Made by a program: the position numbers and the translations under genes. DNA of 64,000 bases from Oscillospiraceae bacterium MB08-C2-2 (GTDB lineage: Bacteria > Bacillota > Clostridia > Oscillospirales > Ruminococcaceae), in contig CP141729.1 of NCBI GenBank assembly GCA_035621215.1, positions 1,634,944-1,698,943 of the forward strand. Direction: 5' to 3'. The notes beneath the pieces were generated by a model. The model was given only the letters and a program-made list of their open reading frames with translations. It was not told the DNA's origin and made no database searches. The stretch's first letter is position 1. Every line of letters begins with the position of its first letter. Shown here in pieces: positions 52,890 through 63,457 of the stretch.

Positions 52890-53440
52890 GCGAATCTGTA
52901 AAGCCTTATGAGGAAAAAATGAGTAAGTCCGTCGCCGTTTTGGAGCAGGAGTTTTCCGCCATCCGGGCAGGAAGGGCCAACCCCAGCGTCTTGGATAAGA
53001 TCACAGTGGATTACTATGGCACCCCCACCCCCATCCAGCAGATGGCCGCCATTTCGGTTGCCGAGGCCCGTATCCTGAATATCCAGCCTTGGGATAAGAG
53101 CACTGTCAATATGATTGAAAAGGCAATCCAGAAATCGGATATCGGCATTAACCCCACCAGTGACGGCAACGTGATCCGCATCGCTTTCCCCCCGCTGACT
53201 GAGGATCGCCGCAAGGAAATCTGCAAAGAAATAAGCAAGATGGCGGAAGAATCCAAGATTGCCATTCGCTCCATTCGGCGGGATGCCAACGATAAATTCA
53301 AGGCCGCTAAGAAAAAGAGTGAACTGACCGAGGATGATGTAAAGGGCCTTGAAAAGGATATTCAAACCCTTACCGACAACTTCATCAAGGAAATTGATAA
53401 GCTGGCCCAGAAAAAGGAAAAAGAAATTCTCGAAATCTAA
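52886..53440 (+). CDS. frr: Ribosome recycling factor
   Basis: A 184-residue factor that, with EF-G, splits the ribosome after termination. Conserved blocks: [55 protein letters not shown] and the C-terminal [24 protein letters not shown]. The ATG shares four bases with the pyrH stop, and AAGGAGG is 7 bases upstream. Confidence 0.97.
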   Translation: MSESVKPYEEKMSKSVAVLEQEFSAIRAGRANPSVLDKITVDYYGTPTPIQQMAAISVAEARILNIQPWDKSTVNMIEKAIQKSDIGINPTSDGNVIRIAFPPLTEDRRKEICKEISKMAEESKIAIRSIRRDANDKFKAAKKKSELTEDDVKGLEKDIQTLTDNFIKEIDKLAQKKEKEILEI

Positions 53441-53481
53441 TTCTCCTTTGTACATTTTATCCACCGGAAAGGGGCACATCT

Positions 53482-54216
53482 GTGAATACTTCTCCAAGGC
53501 AGCCCGTTAAAATTCCCCGCCACCTCGGTTTAATTATGGATGGCAATGGCCGCTGGGCCAAAAAGAGGGGACTCCCTGTCAAGCTGGGCCACAAAAAAGG
53601 CTCGGATACTCTAAAGGTTATTGTAAACCGCTGCCGGGAGCTGGGGATTGAGTATCTCACTGTGTATGCCTTTTCCACCGAAAACTGGAAGCGCCCCAAG
53701 GATGAGGTGGAAAGCCTCATGGCCCTTTTGGAGGATTTTCTGCTGAATTGGCGCAAGCTTTATAAAGAAGATAAGCGCCCGGATAAAATCCGCACCATTC
53801 TGCTGGGGGATCCGGCGCCTCTTTCCATTCGGCTTCAAGCTCTAACCCGGGAAATTGAAAGCGAAACCGCCGACAATACCGGTTTGACTTTAAACATAGC
53901 CTTTAATTATGGTGGACGGGATGAAATTCTCCGTGCCGCAAAGCTGCTCATTAAGGATTGCGGGGAAGGGCTTCTTTCCCCGCTTTCTGTCAATGAGGAA
54001 GAACTGAGCCGGCGGCTTTATACGAAAGGCCAGCCGGATGTTGATTTGATTATTCGCCCCAGCGGCGAGCAGCGCCTTTCTAACTTTATGATCTGGCAAA
54101 GCGCCTATGCGGAATTTGTCTTTATGGATGTTCTGTGGCCGGATTTCAGCCCTGCACATCTGGATACCGCTTTGGAGGAGTTTGCCTCCCGTGACCGCCG
54201 TTTTGGCGGAAGATGA
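53482..54216 (+). CDS. uppS: Isoprenyl transferase (undecaprenyl diphosphate synthase)
   Basis: A 244-residue cis-prenyltransferase that builds undecaprenyl diphosphate, the lipid carrier of cell-wall synthesis. Motifs: LIMDGNGRWAKKRG (catalytic Asp, P-loop like), LTVYAFSTENWKRP, FNYGGRDEI, and DLIIRPSGEQRLSNFMIWQ, followed by VLWPDF. The start is GTG with AAAGGGG upstream. It feeds the same pathway as dxr and ispG further down. Confidence 0.96.
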   Translation: MNTSPRQPVKIPRHLGLIMDGNGRWAKKRGLPVKLGHKKGSDTLKVIVNRCRELGIEYLTVYAFSTENWKRPKDEVESLMALLEDFLLNWRKLYKEDKRPDKIRTILLGDPAPLSIRLQALTREIESETADNTGLTLNIAFNYGGRDEILRAAKLLIKDCGEGLLSPLSVNEEELSRRLYTKGQPDVDLIIRPSGEQRLSNFMIWQSAYAEFVFMDVLWPDFSPAHLDTALEEFASRDRRFGGR

Positions 54217-54348
54217 TGGCCTTTGCTTTTATTTTGCAAGCCCCGCGGCTTTAAACGCCCTTTTGGATAGATTTTCGGAGCCCCTTGCGGAGGGCTCAGT
54301 GGTTTTTGCCGTGTTTCAACCACCTTTTTCGGTGGAAGGAACCTAACT

Positions 54349-55233
54349 ATGTTTCTAAGCAAAGCGGCAAATCCGGACAAGGAAGGTTTGAATAACACAA
54401 TGAAAACACGCATTATTTCAGCCATGGTGGGTCTTGTGATACTGGCTGTGGTTTTGATTTTTTTTGATACGCTTCTGCTCAATGCCGTGGTGGCTTTCAT
54501 TTCTCTTATTGCGGTTCATGAGCTTCTGAAAGCGACCGGTATCACCCGGCATCCTGCTCTCACCGCTGTGGGGATTTCTTTGGCCGCAGCTATTCCCATG
54601 GCACAGCTTGGTGTTTTTCAGCGGTTTTTACCCGTAGTATTTCTGTTTGTCATCTCTCTCTTCCTGATCTTGTTTCGGCAGCATGCTCTCATCACCATTC
54701 AACAGGTAGCCATGACCTTTTTCTTTTCCATGATTATCCCTCTCTTCTTTGTTTGCATCGTCTTTTTCCGGGATCATTACGGGCCCCAGCAAGGGCTTTT
54801 CTATGTACTTATTTCCCTCTGTGCCGCATGGCTGTGCGATTCCGGCGCCTATTTTGTGGGCCGTGCCTTCGGCAAACATAAGCTGGCACCCCAAATCAGC
54901 CCGAAAAAGACCATCGAAGGCTCGGTGGGCGGCGCTCTTGTGGCCACTCTGCTTGTCTTCCCGGTTTCTTTGGGTTTTCAATGGGGCATGGCGAAGCTGG
55001 GCTACAACGTAACCGTGAATTTTCTTGCCCTTGGCATTACCTTTCCTCTTTTCTGCATAGCCGGTATGGTGGGGGATTTATCTCTTTCGGTGATCAAGCG
55101 GCAGTTCAACGTGAAGGATTACGGAAAAATTATGCCCGGCCACGGTGGAATTCTGGATCGGTTTGACAGTGTCCTGTTTGTTCTGCCTCTGGTTTATACC
55201 GTTTGCGGCTACTGGCCCTTGGTGAGCATGTAA
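54349..55233 (+). CDS. cdsA: Phosphatidate cytidylyltransferase
   Basis: A 294-residue membrane enzyme that makes CDP-diacylglycerol for phospholipid synthesis. About eight helices; the CDS signature appears near the C-terminus as KDYGKIMPGHGGILDRFDS. KHKLAPQISPKKTIEGSVGG is the other conserved block. ATG 54349 has GGAAGGA 8 bases upstream; ATG 54400 (MKTRIISAM, the usual family start) is an alternative. Confidence 0.93.
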   Translation: MFLSKAANPDKEGLNNTMKTRIISAMVGLVILAVVLIFFDTLLLNAVVAFISLIAVHELLKATGITRHPALTAVGISLAAAIPMAQLGVFQRFLPVVFLFVISLFLILFRQHALITIQQVAMTFFFSMIIPLFFVCIVFFRDHYGPQQGLFYVLISLCAAWLCDSGAYFVGRAFGKHKLAPQISPKKTIEGSVGGALVATLLVFPVSLGFQWGMAKLGYNVTVNFLALGITFPLFCIAGMVGDLSLSVIKRQFNVKDYGKIMPGHGGILDRFDSVLFVLPLVYTVCGYWPLVSM

Positions 55234-55280
55234 GCAATCGTTACCGGATACCCGAGTACTATTTTTCTATGAAAGCGGAT

Positions 55281-55304
55281 ACACTAGATTAGTGTTGTTT
55301 TTTT
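55281..55304 (+). terminator. Weak terminator between cdsA and dxr
   Basis: ACACTA/TAGTGT around GAT, then TG and seven Ts. The short AT-rich stem may give partial termination, splitting the block into two expression units. Confidence 0.55.
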
Positions 55305-55365
55305 ATGCAGGATGCGGCACACCCGCTCAGACATTTGACCCGGCATCAGCAAGGGAGCGATTCCA

Positions 55366-56511
55366 ATGCAAAAGCTTACAATTTTAGGCTCCACCGGCTC
55401 CATCGGCACCCAGACCTTGGAGGTGTGCGAGAATCTGGGCTATCAGGCAGCGGCTCTCACCGCACATTCCAATACTGCTTTGCTGGAACAGCAGGCACGG
55501 CGCTTTTTGCCTGAGGCCGTTGCTGTAAGCCGCCCGGAGCTTTATCTTGATCTAAAAAGCAGGCTGGCGGATACCTCCACCAAGGTGCTGGCCGGTCAGG
55601 AGGCAGTCTGCGAGCTGGCCGCCCAGCCGGAAACCACTCTTGTCAACGCCATTGTGGGCATTGCGGGCCTTCGCCCCACCCTTACAGCGCTGGAGGCGGG
55701 CAAAACCGTGGCACTGGCCAACAAAGAAACTCTGGTTGCCGGCGGCGGGCTGGTTTCACAGGCTATTCGGGATTTTGGCGGGCGGGTTCTCCCCATTGAC
55801 AGCGAGCATTCGGCTATTTTGCAGTGCTTACAGGCCGGGGAACGAAACCAGCTTGAGGGTGTGGTGCTCACCGCTTCCGGCGGCCCTTTTTACGGCAAAA
55901 CCCGTGCGGAACTGACTGCTGTAACCGTGGAGCAGGCTCTGCGCCACCCCACTTGGTCCATGGGGGCAAAAATCACCATTGACAGCGCCACCCTCATGAA
56001 CAAAGGGCTGGAATTCATTGAGGCCATGTGGTTTTTTGATCTGCGCCCGGAGCAGATTGAGGTGCTGGTGCATCGGGAAAGTGTCATCCATTCGGCGGTG
56101 CTGTTTGCGGATGGCTCTCTCATTGCCCAACTGGGTGTACCGGATATGAAGCTGGCCATTCAATATGCCCTCACCTTCCCCCGGCATCTGCCTCTTGGCG
56201 GCAAGCGGCTTTCGCTGGCGGATTATGGGCGGCTCAGCTTCGGTCATGCGGATACCGAAACCTTTGTCTGCCTGAAAGCCTGTATACGGGCCGCCGGGCT
56301 GGGAGGCCTTGCCCCCTGTGTGGCAAACGGTGCTAACGAGCAGGCTGTGGCACTTTTTTTAGAAGGTAAAATTTCATTTTTAGAGATCGGCGAATTGGTG
56401 TGGGGTGCTGTTGAGGAGGTCAAAACCTTAGATGGGCAAAACCTGTCGGCTGTTGAGCAGGCAGATGCGGCTGCCCGTGAATATGTCAAACAAAAGGTGG
56501 GCCAGATATAG
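55366..56511 (+). CDS. dxr: 1-deoxy-D-xylulose 5-phosphate reductoisomerase
   Basis: A 381-residue NADPH-dependent enzyme, the second step of the MEP isoprenoid pathway. The Rossmann loop LGSTGSIGTQ starts it; ALANKETLVAGG, PIDSEHSAILQCL and TIDSATLMNKGLEFIEA hold metal- and substrate-binding residues, and GANEQAV comes near the end. AGGGAGCG lies before the ATG. The next gene begins right after its TAG. Confidence 0.96.
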   Translation: MQKLTILGSTGSIGTQTLEVCENLGYQAAALTAHSNTALLEQQARRFLPEAVAVSRPELYLDLKSRLADTSTKVLAGQEAVCELAAQPETTLVNAIVGIAGLRPTLTALEAGKTVALANKETLVAGGGLVSQAIRDFGGRVLPIDSEHSAILQCLQAGERNQLEGVVLTASGGPFYGKTRAELTAVTVEQALRHPTWSMGAKITIDSATLMNKGLEFIEAMWFFDLRPEQIEVLVHRESVIHSAVLFADGSLIAQLGVPDMKLAIQYALTFPRHLPLGGKRLSLADYGRLSFGHADTETFVCLKACIRAAGLGGLAPCVANGANEQAVALFLEGKISFLEIGELVWGAVEEVKTLDGQNLSAVEQADAAAREYVKQKVGQI

Positions 56512-57549
56512 ATGAATTTTGATTTTTGGGGTATTATCATCGCTATCGCTGTATTCAGCTTCCTCATTTTTATCCATGAGCTGGGGCATTTTCTTGCCGC
56601 CCGCTGGGCCGGAGTCCAAGTGAATGAATTTGCCTTGGGTATGGGCCCTGCTCTTTTCAAAAAGGAGCATAAAGGCACTGTCTATGCCCTGCGTGCTTTC
56701 CCCATCGGCGGCTTTTGCGCCATGGAGGGCGAGGACAGCGAGGGCGAAACGGAAAACGAAAACGCCTTCGGCAAAAAGCCGGTTTTAAAGCGTATTGTGA
56801 TTATTGTGGCCGGAGCAACCATGAACCTGCTCCTTGGCTTTTTGGTTCTTACCGGCCTGACTATGCAGCAGCCGCTGATCGGAACCAACCAAATTGCCCA
56901 ATTTCATGAGAACTCCACCTCAAGCCAGTGGTTACAGGTGGGGGATACAATCAACAAGATCAACTACCATCGGGTTCACACCAACAACGATGTCATTTAC
57001 GAGCTGGTGCGGGATGCCGACGGCGTTATGGATATACAGGTCACCCGGAATGGGGAGAGTATCCTGCTGGAAGGGGTCACCTTCCGCATGGAAGAAGTGC
57101 AGGAAGGCATGCAGGCCATTGATATGGACTTTATCTTTCTCGGCACTCCCGAAAAGACGGTAACCGGCGTTCTTTCCCATTCTCTCAACTGGACCCAATC
57201 CCTTGCCAAGCAGATTTGGGGGTCTTTGGTGGATTTGGTGCGTGGTCGGTATAAGATCAACCAGCTTTCCGGCGTGGTGGGGGTCACCTCCGCCATCGGT
57301 GAGGCTTCTAAAGTGGGCCTGCGGCCTCTCATGGTCATGGTGGCCTTTATCACCATCAATCTGGGGGTATTCAATCTGCTCCCTCTCCCCGCTTTGGATG
57401 GCGGGCGGCTGATTTTCCTGCTTATTGAGCTGGTGGCAAGGCGGCCGGTCAACCCCAAATACGAGGGGCTGGTGCATACAGTGGGGCTGGTTCTGCTCAT
57501 GTGCCTGATGATTTTTGTAACCTTTAACGATGTTCTGCGGCTGTTCTAG
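56512..57549 (+). CDS. rseP: Site-2 protease (RseP/RasP type)
   Basis: A 345-residue intramembrane zinc metalloprotease. The HExxH site is FIHELGHFLAARWAG at residue about 22, a PDZ domain (about 125-205, SQWLQVGDTINKIN) follows, and the third ligand is in LPLPALDGGRLIF. Four membrane helices. It cleaves anti-sigma factors and signal-peptide remnants. The ATG follows the dxr stop directly. Confidence 0.94.
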   Translation: MNFDFWGIIIAIAVFSFLIFIHELGHFLAARWAGVQVNEFALGMGPALFKKEHKGTVYALRAFPIGGFCAMEGEDSEGETENENAFGKKPVLKRIVIIVAGATMNLLLGFLVLTGLTMQQPLIGTNQIAQFHENSTSSQWLQVGDTINKINYHRVHTNNDVIYELVRDADGVMDIQVTRNGESILLEGVTFRMEEVQEGMQAIDMDFIFLGTPEKTVTGVLSHSLNWTQSLAKQIWGSLVDLVRGRYKINQLSGVVGVTSAIGEASKVGLRPLMVMVAFITINLGVFNLLPLPALDGGRLIFLLIELVARRPVNPKYEGLVHTVGLVLLMCLMIFVTFNDVLRLF

Positions 57550-57561
57550 GGGGTATTCTCA

Positions 57562-58608
57562 ATGACCAAGACCGTTGTTGCAGGCGGTGTAAAAATCGGC
57601 GGTGAAAGCCCGGTAACCATTCAATCCATGCTGGCTGTGCCCGCCGAGGATGTAGCTGGGAATGTGGCGCAGGCCATCCAGCTGGAGCAGGCTGGCTGCC
57701 AGATTCTGCGGGTTGCTATCCCCAATCGGGAAAGCATTCGCCTTATTCCAGCCATCAAGGAGGCTATCTCCATCCCTCTGGTGGCGGATATTCATTTTGA
57801 TTACCGCCTTGCGCTGGAATCCGTTGCCGCTGGTATTGATAAAATCCGCCTGAACCCCGGCAACATCGGCGGGGAGGATCGGGTGGCACAAGTGGCCAAG
57901 GCCTGTGGGCAAAAGGGCATTCCCATCCGCATCGGGGTTAACTCCGGCTCGCTGGAAAAGGAAATTCTGGCAAGGCACGGCAGCCCCACCCCCCAGGCGC
58001 TGGTGGAAAGCGCCCTTTTTCATGCTTCCCTGCTGGAAAAGTTTGATTTTGACAGCATTGTGCTTTCCATAAAATCCAGCGATGTGCCTTCTATGATACA
58101 GGCCTACCGTTTGGCGGCAGAGCAGTGCGATTATCCACTGCATCTGGGGGTAACTGAGGCAGGAACCAAGCGAATGGGGATTCTGAAATCCGCTGTGGGT
58201 ATCGGTTCCCTGCTGGTGGATGGCATCGGCAGCACCTTCCGCATTTCTCTCACCGATCACCCGGTGGAGGAAATCAAGGCCGCCAAGGATTTGCTGCTGG
58301 CTATCGGGCTGGGGCAAGGCCCCACCATTGTTTCCTGCCCAACCTGCGGGCGCACCCGGGTGGATTTGATTCCCCTCGCCCAACAGGTGGAGACAGCCTT
58401 GGAGGGCTGCACCCTTAACATTAAGGTGGCGGTTATGGGCTGTGTAGTCAATGGCCCCGGTGAAGCCCGGGGGGCAGATGTTGGCGTAGCCTGTGGTGAC
58501 AAGTGCGGCCTGCTTTTCCGCAAAGGAGAAGTGGTCAAAAAGGTTCCTCAGGAGGAAATCCTTCCCGCTTTGATGGAGTTGATTGCCCAAATGGAAAAGG
58601 AGCAATAA
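57562..58608 (+). CDS. ispG: 4-hydroxy-3-methylbut-2-en-1-yl diphosphate synthase
   Basis: A 348-residue [4Fe-4S] enzyme of the MEP pathway. N-terminal TIM barrel (GGESPVTIQSMLAVP, VADIHFDYRLAL, KIRLNPGNIG) and C-terminal cluster-binding domain with CPTCGRTRVDL and VMGCVVNGPGEARGAD holding the three cysteines and the Glu ligand. Length is typical. It is 12 bases after rseP. Confidence 0.96.
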   Translation: MTKTVVAGGVKIGGESPVTIQSMLAVPAEDVAGNVAQAIQLEQAGCQILRVAIPNRESIRLIPAIKEAISIPLVADIHFDYRLALESVAAGIDKIRLNPGNIGGEDRVAQVAKACGQKGIPIRIGVNSGSLEKEILARHGSPTPQALVESALFHASLLEKFDFDSIVLSIKSSDVPSMIQAYRLAAEQCDYPLHLGVTEAGTKRMGILKSAVGIGSLLVDGIGSTFRISLTDHPVEEIKAAKDLLLAIGLGQGPTIVSCPTCGRTRVDLIPLAQQVETALEGCTLNIKVAVMGCVVNGPGEARGADVGVACGDKCGLLFRKGEVVKKVPQEEILPALMELIAQMEKEQ

Positions 58609-58746
58609 TCCACACGAAGGCTTGTCGGATTTTGATATATTTCCAATTTTATATACTTACAGTATTTATTTTGCAAGAACATTTTAGCCGGGCTTATTTT
58701 TCGTTTGGGGCCACGGGCCCCTTATTTTTTTCAAAGAAGGAGTGCA

Positions 58747-61700
58747 GTGAATTTGGGTACCTTTGGAACGCTCATCGCTGATTATTTGGAAAGACCCCTT
58801 TCCCCCGCTTTGGCTGATGCAGAAATCCTACATATAGCGTTGGATCGGGATAAGGCCATTTTGTCTGTTCAAATAAAGCCGGGCAGTCTGGTATCCAAAA
58901 CTGAGCTAAGCCACATTGCCTCTGTTTTGGGAGATAAGCTCTCTCTCACCGGCTGTACTCTAATCCCCCGGTATGCGCCCCAGCTTTTTCAGGCCTCCTA
59001 TTTTCAAGACCTCATTGATGCAGTCCGCAAAAAGGGTGTGCCGGTCAACGGCTTTTTTGACGGAGCCGCCGCCTCCTTTGCCGATGATACCCTAACCATT
59101 CAGTTGGCAGGAGCGGGAGCAGATTTTTTGGAGGGCCTCAATTGCCCCAAGCTATTGGAGCAGGCCATTAAAGAGGAATTCTCCCGGGCTGTGGCCGTAG
59201 TGTTTGTTGCAGGCCAGCAGAGTGAGGAGGAAGACTTCACCCAAGTGCGGGAGGCGGAGATCGCCCAGACCGCCCGGATGCAAATGGCCACCACCCGCAG
59301 TGAAAAAGCGGCGGCGGATGCCAAGGGCGGCGGCGAGAAAAAGGCCGCCCCAGTCAGCGTGGTCACCTTTGATGTGGACAAGCTCCCCCTTGACCCGGAT
59401 TTCATGCAGATCATCAAGGGCAAGGCGATCCGCACCACGCCACTCCCCCTCAACGAGGTTACAGCCGAAAGCGGCACCGTGGCTGTGTGGGGTGAGGTTT
59501 TCTCGGTGGATAAACGGGTCACCCGGGATGGCTCCAAGGCCATCTATTCCATGAACTTCACCGATTACACCAGCTCCAACACCCTCAAAATTTTTGAGGA
59601 GGTTGCCAAGTGTGAACCACTGGACAGCCTTTCCCCCGGTGCTGTTATTGCCGCCCGTGGCGAAGCCAGCTACGATAAATACGACCGTGAGGTCAACATC
59701 CGGGTCAATGATCTGGCTTTGCTGAAAAAGCTGAACGTTACCGATATAGCCCCCGAAAAACGGGTGGAGCTCCACTGCCACAGCAACATGTCCTCCATGG
59801 ATGGCCTTGCCCCGGTGGAAAAGCTCATCAACCGTGCCTACCAGTGGGGCCACAAAGCCATCGCCATCACCGATCACGGCGTGGTGCAGGCCTTCCCCGA
59901 GGCCATGAACGCAGTGGAAGCCATCCGCAAAAAGGGCGGGGACTTCAAGGTTCTGTATGGGGTGGAAAGCTATTTTGTCAACGATATGATTCCCATTGTT
60001 GCCGGGCTGGGGGATATCCCCTTTGACGGCACCTTTATTGTATTCGATATAGAAACCACCGGCCTTTCCGCCAACACCGAGCGTATGACTGAAATTGGTG
60101 CTGTCCGGGTGGTGAACCGGCAGGTTGAGGAAATTTTCTCCACCTTTGTAGACCCGGAAAAGGCCATTCCCGCCGAGATCAGCCGCCTGACCGGCATCAC
60201 CGACGAAATGGTCAAGGATGCCCCCAGCGAAAAAGAAGCCATGGAAAAATTCTATGAATTCTGCGGCGGGGATAACGCCATTCTGGTGGCCCACAATGCG
60301 GGCTTTGATACCGGGTTTATCGCCAAGGCGGCCGCCCGGTGCGGCATGAGCTACGCCTTCACCTCCATCGATACGGTGCCCATCAGCCGGGCGCTCTATA
60401 AGGAGCTGAAAAACCACAAGCTAAATACCGTGGCTAAGCACCTGAAACTGCCGGATTTCAACCATCACCGGGCTTCTGACGATGCCAAGGTGCTGGCCGA
60501 TATCTTCCTTTTGATGCTGGAGCAGATCAGCGGTGAAACAGGTGCCGGGCATGTTTCTCAGATTAATACGGTGCTTTCCGGCAACGACCCGAAAAAAAGC
60601 CCCAGCTTCCACCAGATTCTCATTGCCAAAAACTTGGTGGGGCTGAAAAACCTTTACCGTCTAATTTCCGCCGCCCATCTGGAATATTACCACAAGCGGC
60701 CCCGCATTCCCAAAAGCCTGCTGGTGCGCCACCGGGAGGGCCTGCTGGTGGGCAGTGCCTGCGAGGCAGGCGAGCTGTTCCGAGCGGTGGTGGAGGGCAA
60801 AAGCTGGAACGCCCTGTGCGAAATCGCCAAGTTTTATGATTTCCTTGAAATCCAGCCCATTGCCAACAACGCTTTTATGCTGCGGGATGGCAAGGTGGAC
60901 AGCGAAGAAACCCTGCGGGAATACAACCGCACCATCGTTAAGCTGGGGGAACGGCTGAACATTCCCGTTGTAGCCACGGGCGATGTGCACTTTCTGGATA
61001 AAAAGGATGCTGTTGGCCGGGAAATCCTCATGACCGGCATGGGCTTTAAGGATGCGGCTCAGCAGTCCCCCCTTTATTTACATACCACACAGGAAATGCT
61101 GGATGAATTCGCCTATCTGGGTCAGGAAAAGGCCTTGGAACTGGTGGTGGAAAACCCGGGCAAGCTGGCCGAACTGGTGGAATATTTCAAGCCTATCCCG
61201 GATGGCACCTTCACCCCCACCATCGAAGGAGCGGAGGAGGATTTACAGCGCATCACATGGGATAAGGCCCGTGAGGTTTACGGTGACCCTATCCCCGAGA
61301 TTGTCTCCAAGCGGCTGGATCGGGAACTGGGCTCTATTATCAAGCACGGCTTTTCGGTGCTGTATATGATCGCTCAGAAGCTGGTGCAAAAATCCGAGCA
61401 GGATGGCTATTTGGTTGGCTCCCGTGGCTCGGTTGGCTCCTCCTTTGTGGCCACCATGGCGGGCATCTCGGAGGTTAACCCGCTGGCTCCCCATTATGTT
61501 TGCCCCAACTGCCGCCACAGCGAATTCATCGAGGATGGCTCGGTGGGCTCCGGCTTTGACCTGCCCGCCAAAAACTGCCCCAAATGCGGCACCCTCTTTA
61601 AGCAGGACGGCCACGACATCCCCTTCGAAACCTTTCTGGGCTTCGATGGCGATAAGGCCCCCGATATCGACTTGAACTTTTCCGGTGAATACCAATCCCA

Positions 61701-63090
61701 AGCCCACAAATACACCGAGGAGCTGTTCGGCTCCTCCCATGTGTTCAAGGCCGGGACGATCTCCACCGTTGCGGATAAAACCGCCTATGGCTTTGTGAAA
61801 AAGTATCTGGATGAGCAGGGCCGCATCCTCCACCGGGCGGAGGAAAACCGTCTGGTGCTGGGCTGCACCGGCGTGAAGCGCACCACCGGCCAGCATCCCG
61901 GCGGCATGGTGGTTGTTCCGGCGGATTACGAGGTCTATGATTTCACTCCGGTTCAGCACCCGGCGGATGACCCCAACTCGGATGTGATCACCACTCACTT
62001 CGACTTCCATTCCCTTCATGATACCATTCTGAAGCTGGATATTCTGGGGCACGACGTGCCGACCCTGTATAAACGGCTGGAGGAAATAACCGGCCTGACC
62101 ATCGCCGATGTTCCCATGAGCGACCCCAAGGTTTTCAGCCTGTTCACCACCCCGGAGGCGCTGGGGGTTACCGAGGAGGAAATCGACTGCAACACCGGCA
62201 CCCTTGGCCTGCCGGAAATGGGAACCAGCTTTGTCCGCCAGATGCTGGGTGAAGCACGGCCCAAGAACTTCTCCGACCTTTTGCAGATTTCCGGCCTTTC
62301 CCACGGCACCGACGTTTGGCTGGGCAATGCGCAGGATTTGATCCGAAGCGGCACCTGCGATATCTCACAGGTGATCGGTACTCGTGACAGCATCATGACC
62401 ACTTTGCTCTACAAGGGGCTGGAGCCGAAAATGGCCTTCCAGATCATGGAGATCACCCGTAAGGGCAAGGCGCCCAAGCTGCTGACACAGGATCACATCG
62501 ACGCCATGCTGAAAAACAATGTGCCCCAGTGGTACATTGACAGCTGTATGAAAATCAAGTATATGTTCCCCAAGGCTCATGCGGCGGCCTATGTTATTGC
62601 GGCTATCCGGCTGGGCTGGTTCAAGATTTATCACCCGCTGGCTTTTTATGCCGCTGTTTATACCGTGCGGGGAGCCGATCTGGATGCACAGGCGGCTATT
62701 GGCGGCAAAAATGCCGTTGCCCTGAAAATGGATGCTCTGCGCCAGCTGGGCAACGAGCGGACAACCAAGGAAAACGACCAGCTTGCCACCTTGCAGATCA
62801 TGGCGGAAACGCTGGCACGAGGCATCAAATTTTTGCCGGTGGATTTGTTTATTTCCCACGCCACCCGGTATCAGGTGGAGGATGGCAACATCCGCCTGCC
62901 CTTCTCGGCTTTGAAGGGGCTGGGGGAAAACGCCGCCAAAAGCTTGATGGAGGCCGGAAAGCAGGGGCCTTATATTTCTTGTGACGAGGTAATCACCCGG
63001 GCGGGCATCTCCAAATCGGTGATGGAAACCCTGCGGGAGGCGGGCAGCCTGGCAGGCCTGCCGGAAAGCAGCCAGATTTCACTGTTTTAG
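58747..63090 (+). CDS. polC: DNA polymerase III alpha subunit, PolC type
   Basis: A 1447-residue replicative polymerase of low-GC Gram-positives. N-terminal domain and OB fold (about 220-330), PHP domain (HCHSNMSSMDG, about 342) interrupted by a DEDD 3'-5' proofreading exonuclease (FDIETTGLSANTERMTEIGA, about 432-600), then a zinc ribbon (CPNC..CPKCG, about 918-960) and the palm with catalytic PDIDLNF (about 972). Helix-hairpin-helix and C-terminal parts complete it. The start is GTG 58747 (AAGGAG 4 bases upstream) or TTG 58753 (10 bases upstream). Confidence 0.97.
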   Translation: MNLGTFGTLIADYLERPLSPALADAEILHIALDRDKAILSVQIKPGSLVSKTELSHIASVLGDKLSLTGCTLIPRYAPQLFQASYFQDLIDAVRKKGVPVNGFFDGAAASFADDTLTIQLAGAGADFLEGLNCPKLLEQAIKEEFSRAVAVVFVAGQQSEEEDFTQVREAEIAQTARMQMATTRSEKAAADAKGGGEKKAAPVSVVTFDVDKLPLDPDFMQIIKGKAIRTTPLPLNEVTAESGTVAVWGEVFSVDKRVTRDGSKAIYSMNFTDYTSSNTLKIFEEVAKCEPLDSLSPGAVIAARGEASYDKYDREVNIRVNDLALLKKLNVTDIAPEKRVELHCHSNMSSMDGLAPVEKLINRAYQWGHKAIAITDHGVVQAFPEAMNAVEAIRKKGGDFKVLYGVESYFVNDMIPIVAGLGDIPFDGTFIVFDIETTGLSANTERMTEIGAVRVVNRQVEEIFSTFVDPEKAIPAEISRLTGITDEMVKDAPSEKEAMEKFYEFCGGDNAILVAHNAGFDTGFIAKAAARCGMSYAFTSIDTVPISRALYKELKNHKLNTVAKHLKLPDFNHHRASDDAKVLADIFLLMLEQISGETGAGHVSQINTVLSGNDPKKSPSFHQILIAKNLVGLKNLYRLISAAHLEYYHKRPRIPKSLLVRHREGLLVGSACEAGELFRAVVEGKSWNALCEIAKFYDFLEIQPIANNAFMLRDGKVDSEETLREYNRTIVKLGERLNIPVVATGDVHFLDKKDAVGREILMTGMGFKDAAQQSPLYLHTTQEMLDEFAYLGQEKALELVVENPGKLAELVEYFKPIPDGTFTPTIEGAEEDLQRITWDKAREVYGDPIPEIVSKRLDRELGSIIKHGFSVLYMIAQKLVQKSEQDGYLVGSRGSVGSSFVATMAGISEVNPLAPHYVCPNCRHSEFIEDGSVGSGFDLPAKNCPKCGTLFKQDGHDIPFETFLGFDGDKAPDIDLNFSGEYQSQAHKYTEELFGSSHVFKAGTISTVADKTAYGFVKKYLDEQGRILHRAEENRLVLGCTGVKRTTGQHPGGMVVVPADYEVYDFTPVQHPADDPNSDVITTHFDFHSLHDTILKLDILGHDVPTLYKRLEEITGLTIADVPMSDPKVFSLFTTPEALGVTEEEIDCNTGTLGLPEMGTSFVRQMLGEARPKNFSDLLQISGLSHGTDVWLGNAQDLIRSGTCDISQVIGTRDSIMTTLLYKGLEPKMAFQIMEITRKGKAPKLLTQDHIDAMLKNNVPQWYIDSCMKIKYMFPKAHAAAYVIAAIRLGWFKIYHPLAFYAAVYTVRGADLDAQAAIGGKNAVALKMDALRQLGNERTTKENDQLATLQIMAETLARGIKFLPVDLFISHATRYQVEDGNIRLPFSALKGLGENAAKSLMEAGKQGPYISCDEVITRAGISKSVMETLREAGSLAGLPESSQISLF

Positions 63091-63151
63091 GGCAATTACA
63101 TGGCACATAGATGCCCCCGGATAGCGCCCCACAGTAAAGAACTACCCTCCC

Positions 63152-63218
63152 AAAGTCCCGGTGGGACTTTTCGGCAAACTGAGGAATCCCGCGTTTACAG
63201 CGTGGGATTCCTTTTTTA
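63152..63218 (+). terminator. Terminators after polC
   Basis: AAAGTCCC/GGGACTTT with a short T-run (63152-63172), then GGAATCCC/GGGATTCC with a long T-run (about 63184-63217). Confidence 0.85.
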
Positions 63219-63357
63219 TCTCTAAGGTTTTTTAGTATAAGCGGTGACCTTCATCCTGATTTCGCCGATAAGGTAAAAAAAGGGGCCTGTTGACACTACC
63301 TAAAGCCTCATAGTTTTTGTGTCTGCTGTGCAGCAAAGGGCTTCTTGGAATGAGCGC

Positions 63358-63391
63358 AAAAAAGCAGGGCAAATTCTTGCCCTGCTTTTTT
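63358..63391. terminator. Bidirectional terminator
   Basis: A perfect AAAAAAGCAGGGCAA hairpin with its complement around a 4-base loop. It separates polC from the convergent permease gene. No gene is seen in 63091-63457. Confidence 0.9.
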
Positions 63392-63457
63392 AGAAGAAGA
63401 TTCGCCCTAACCGCATGATTATGACCCCATGATAGCAGAGCACTGAACTAGAAAGCG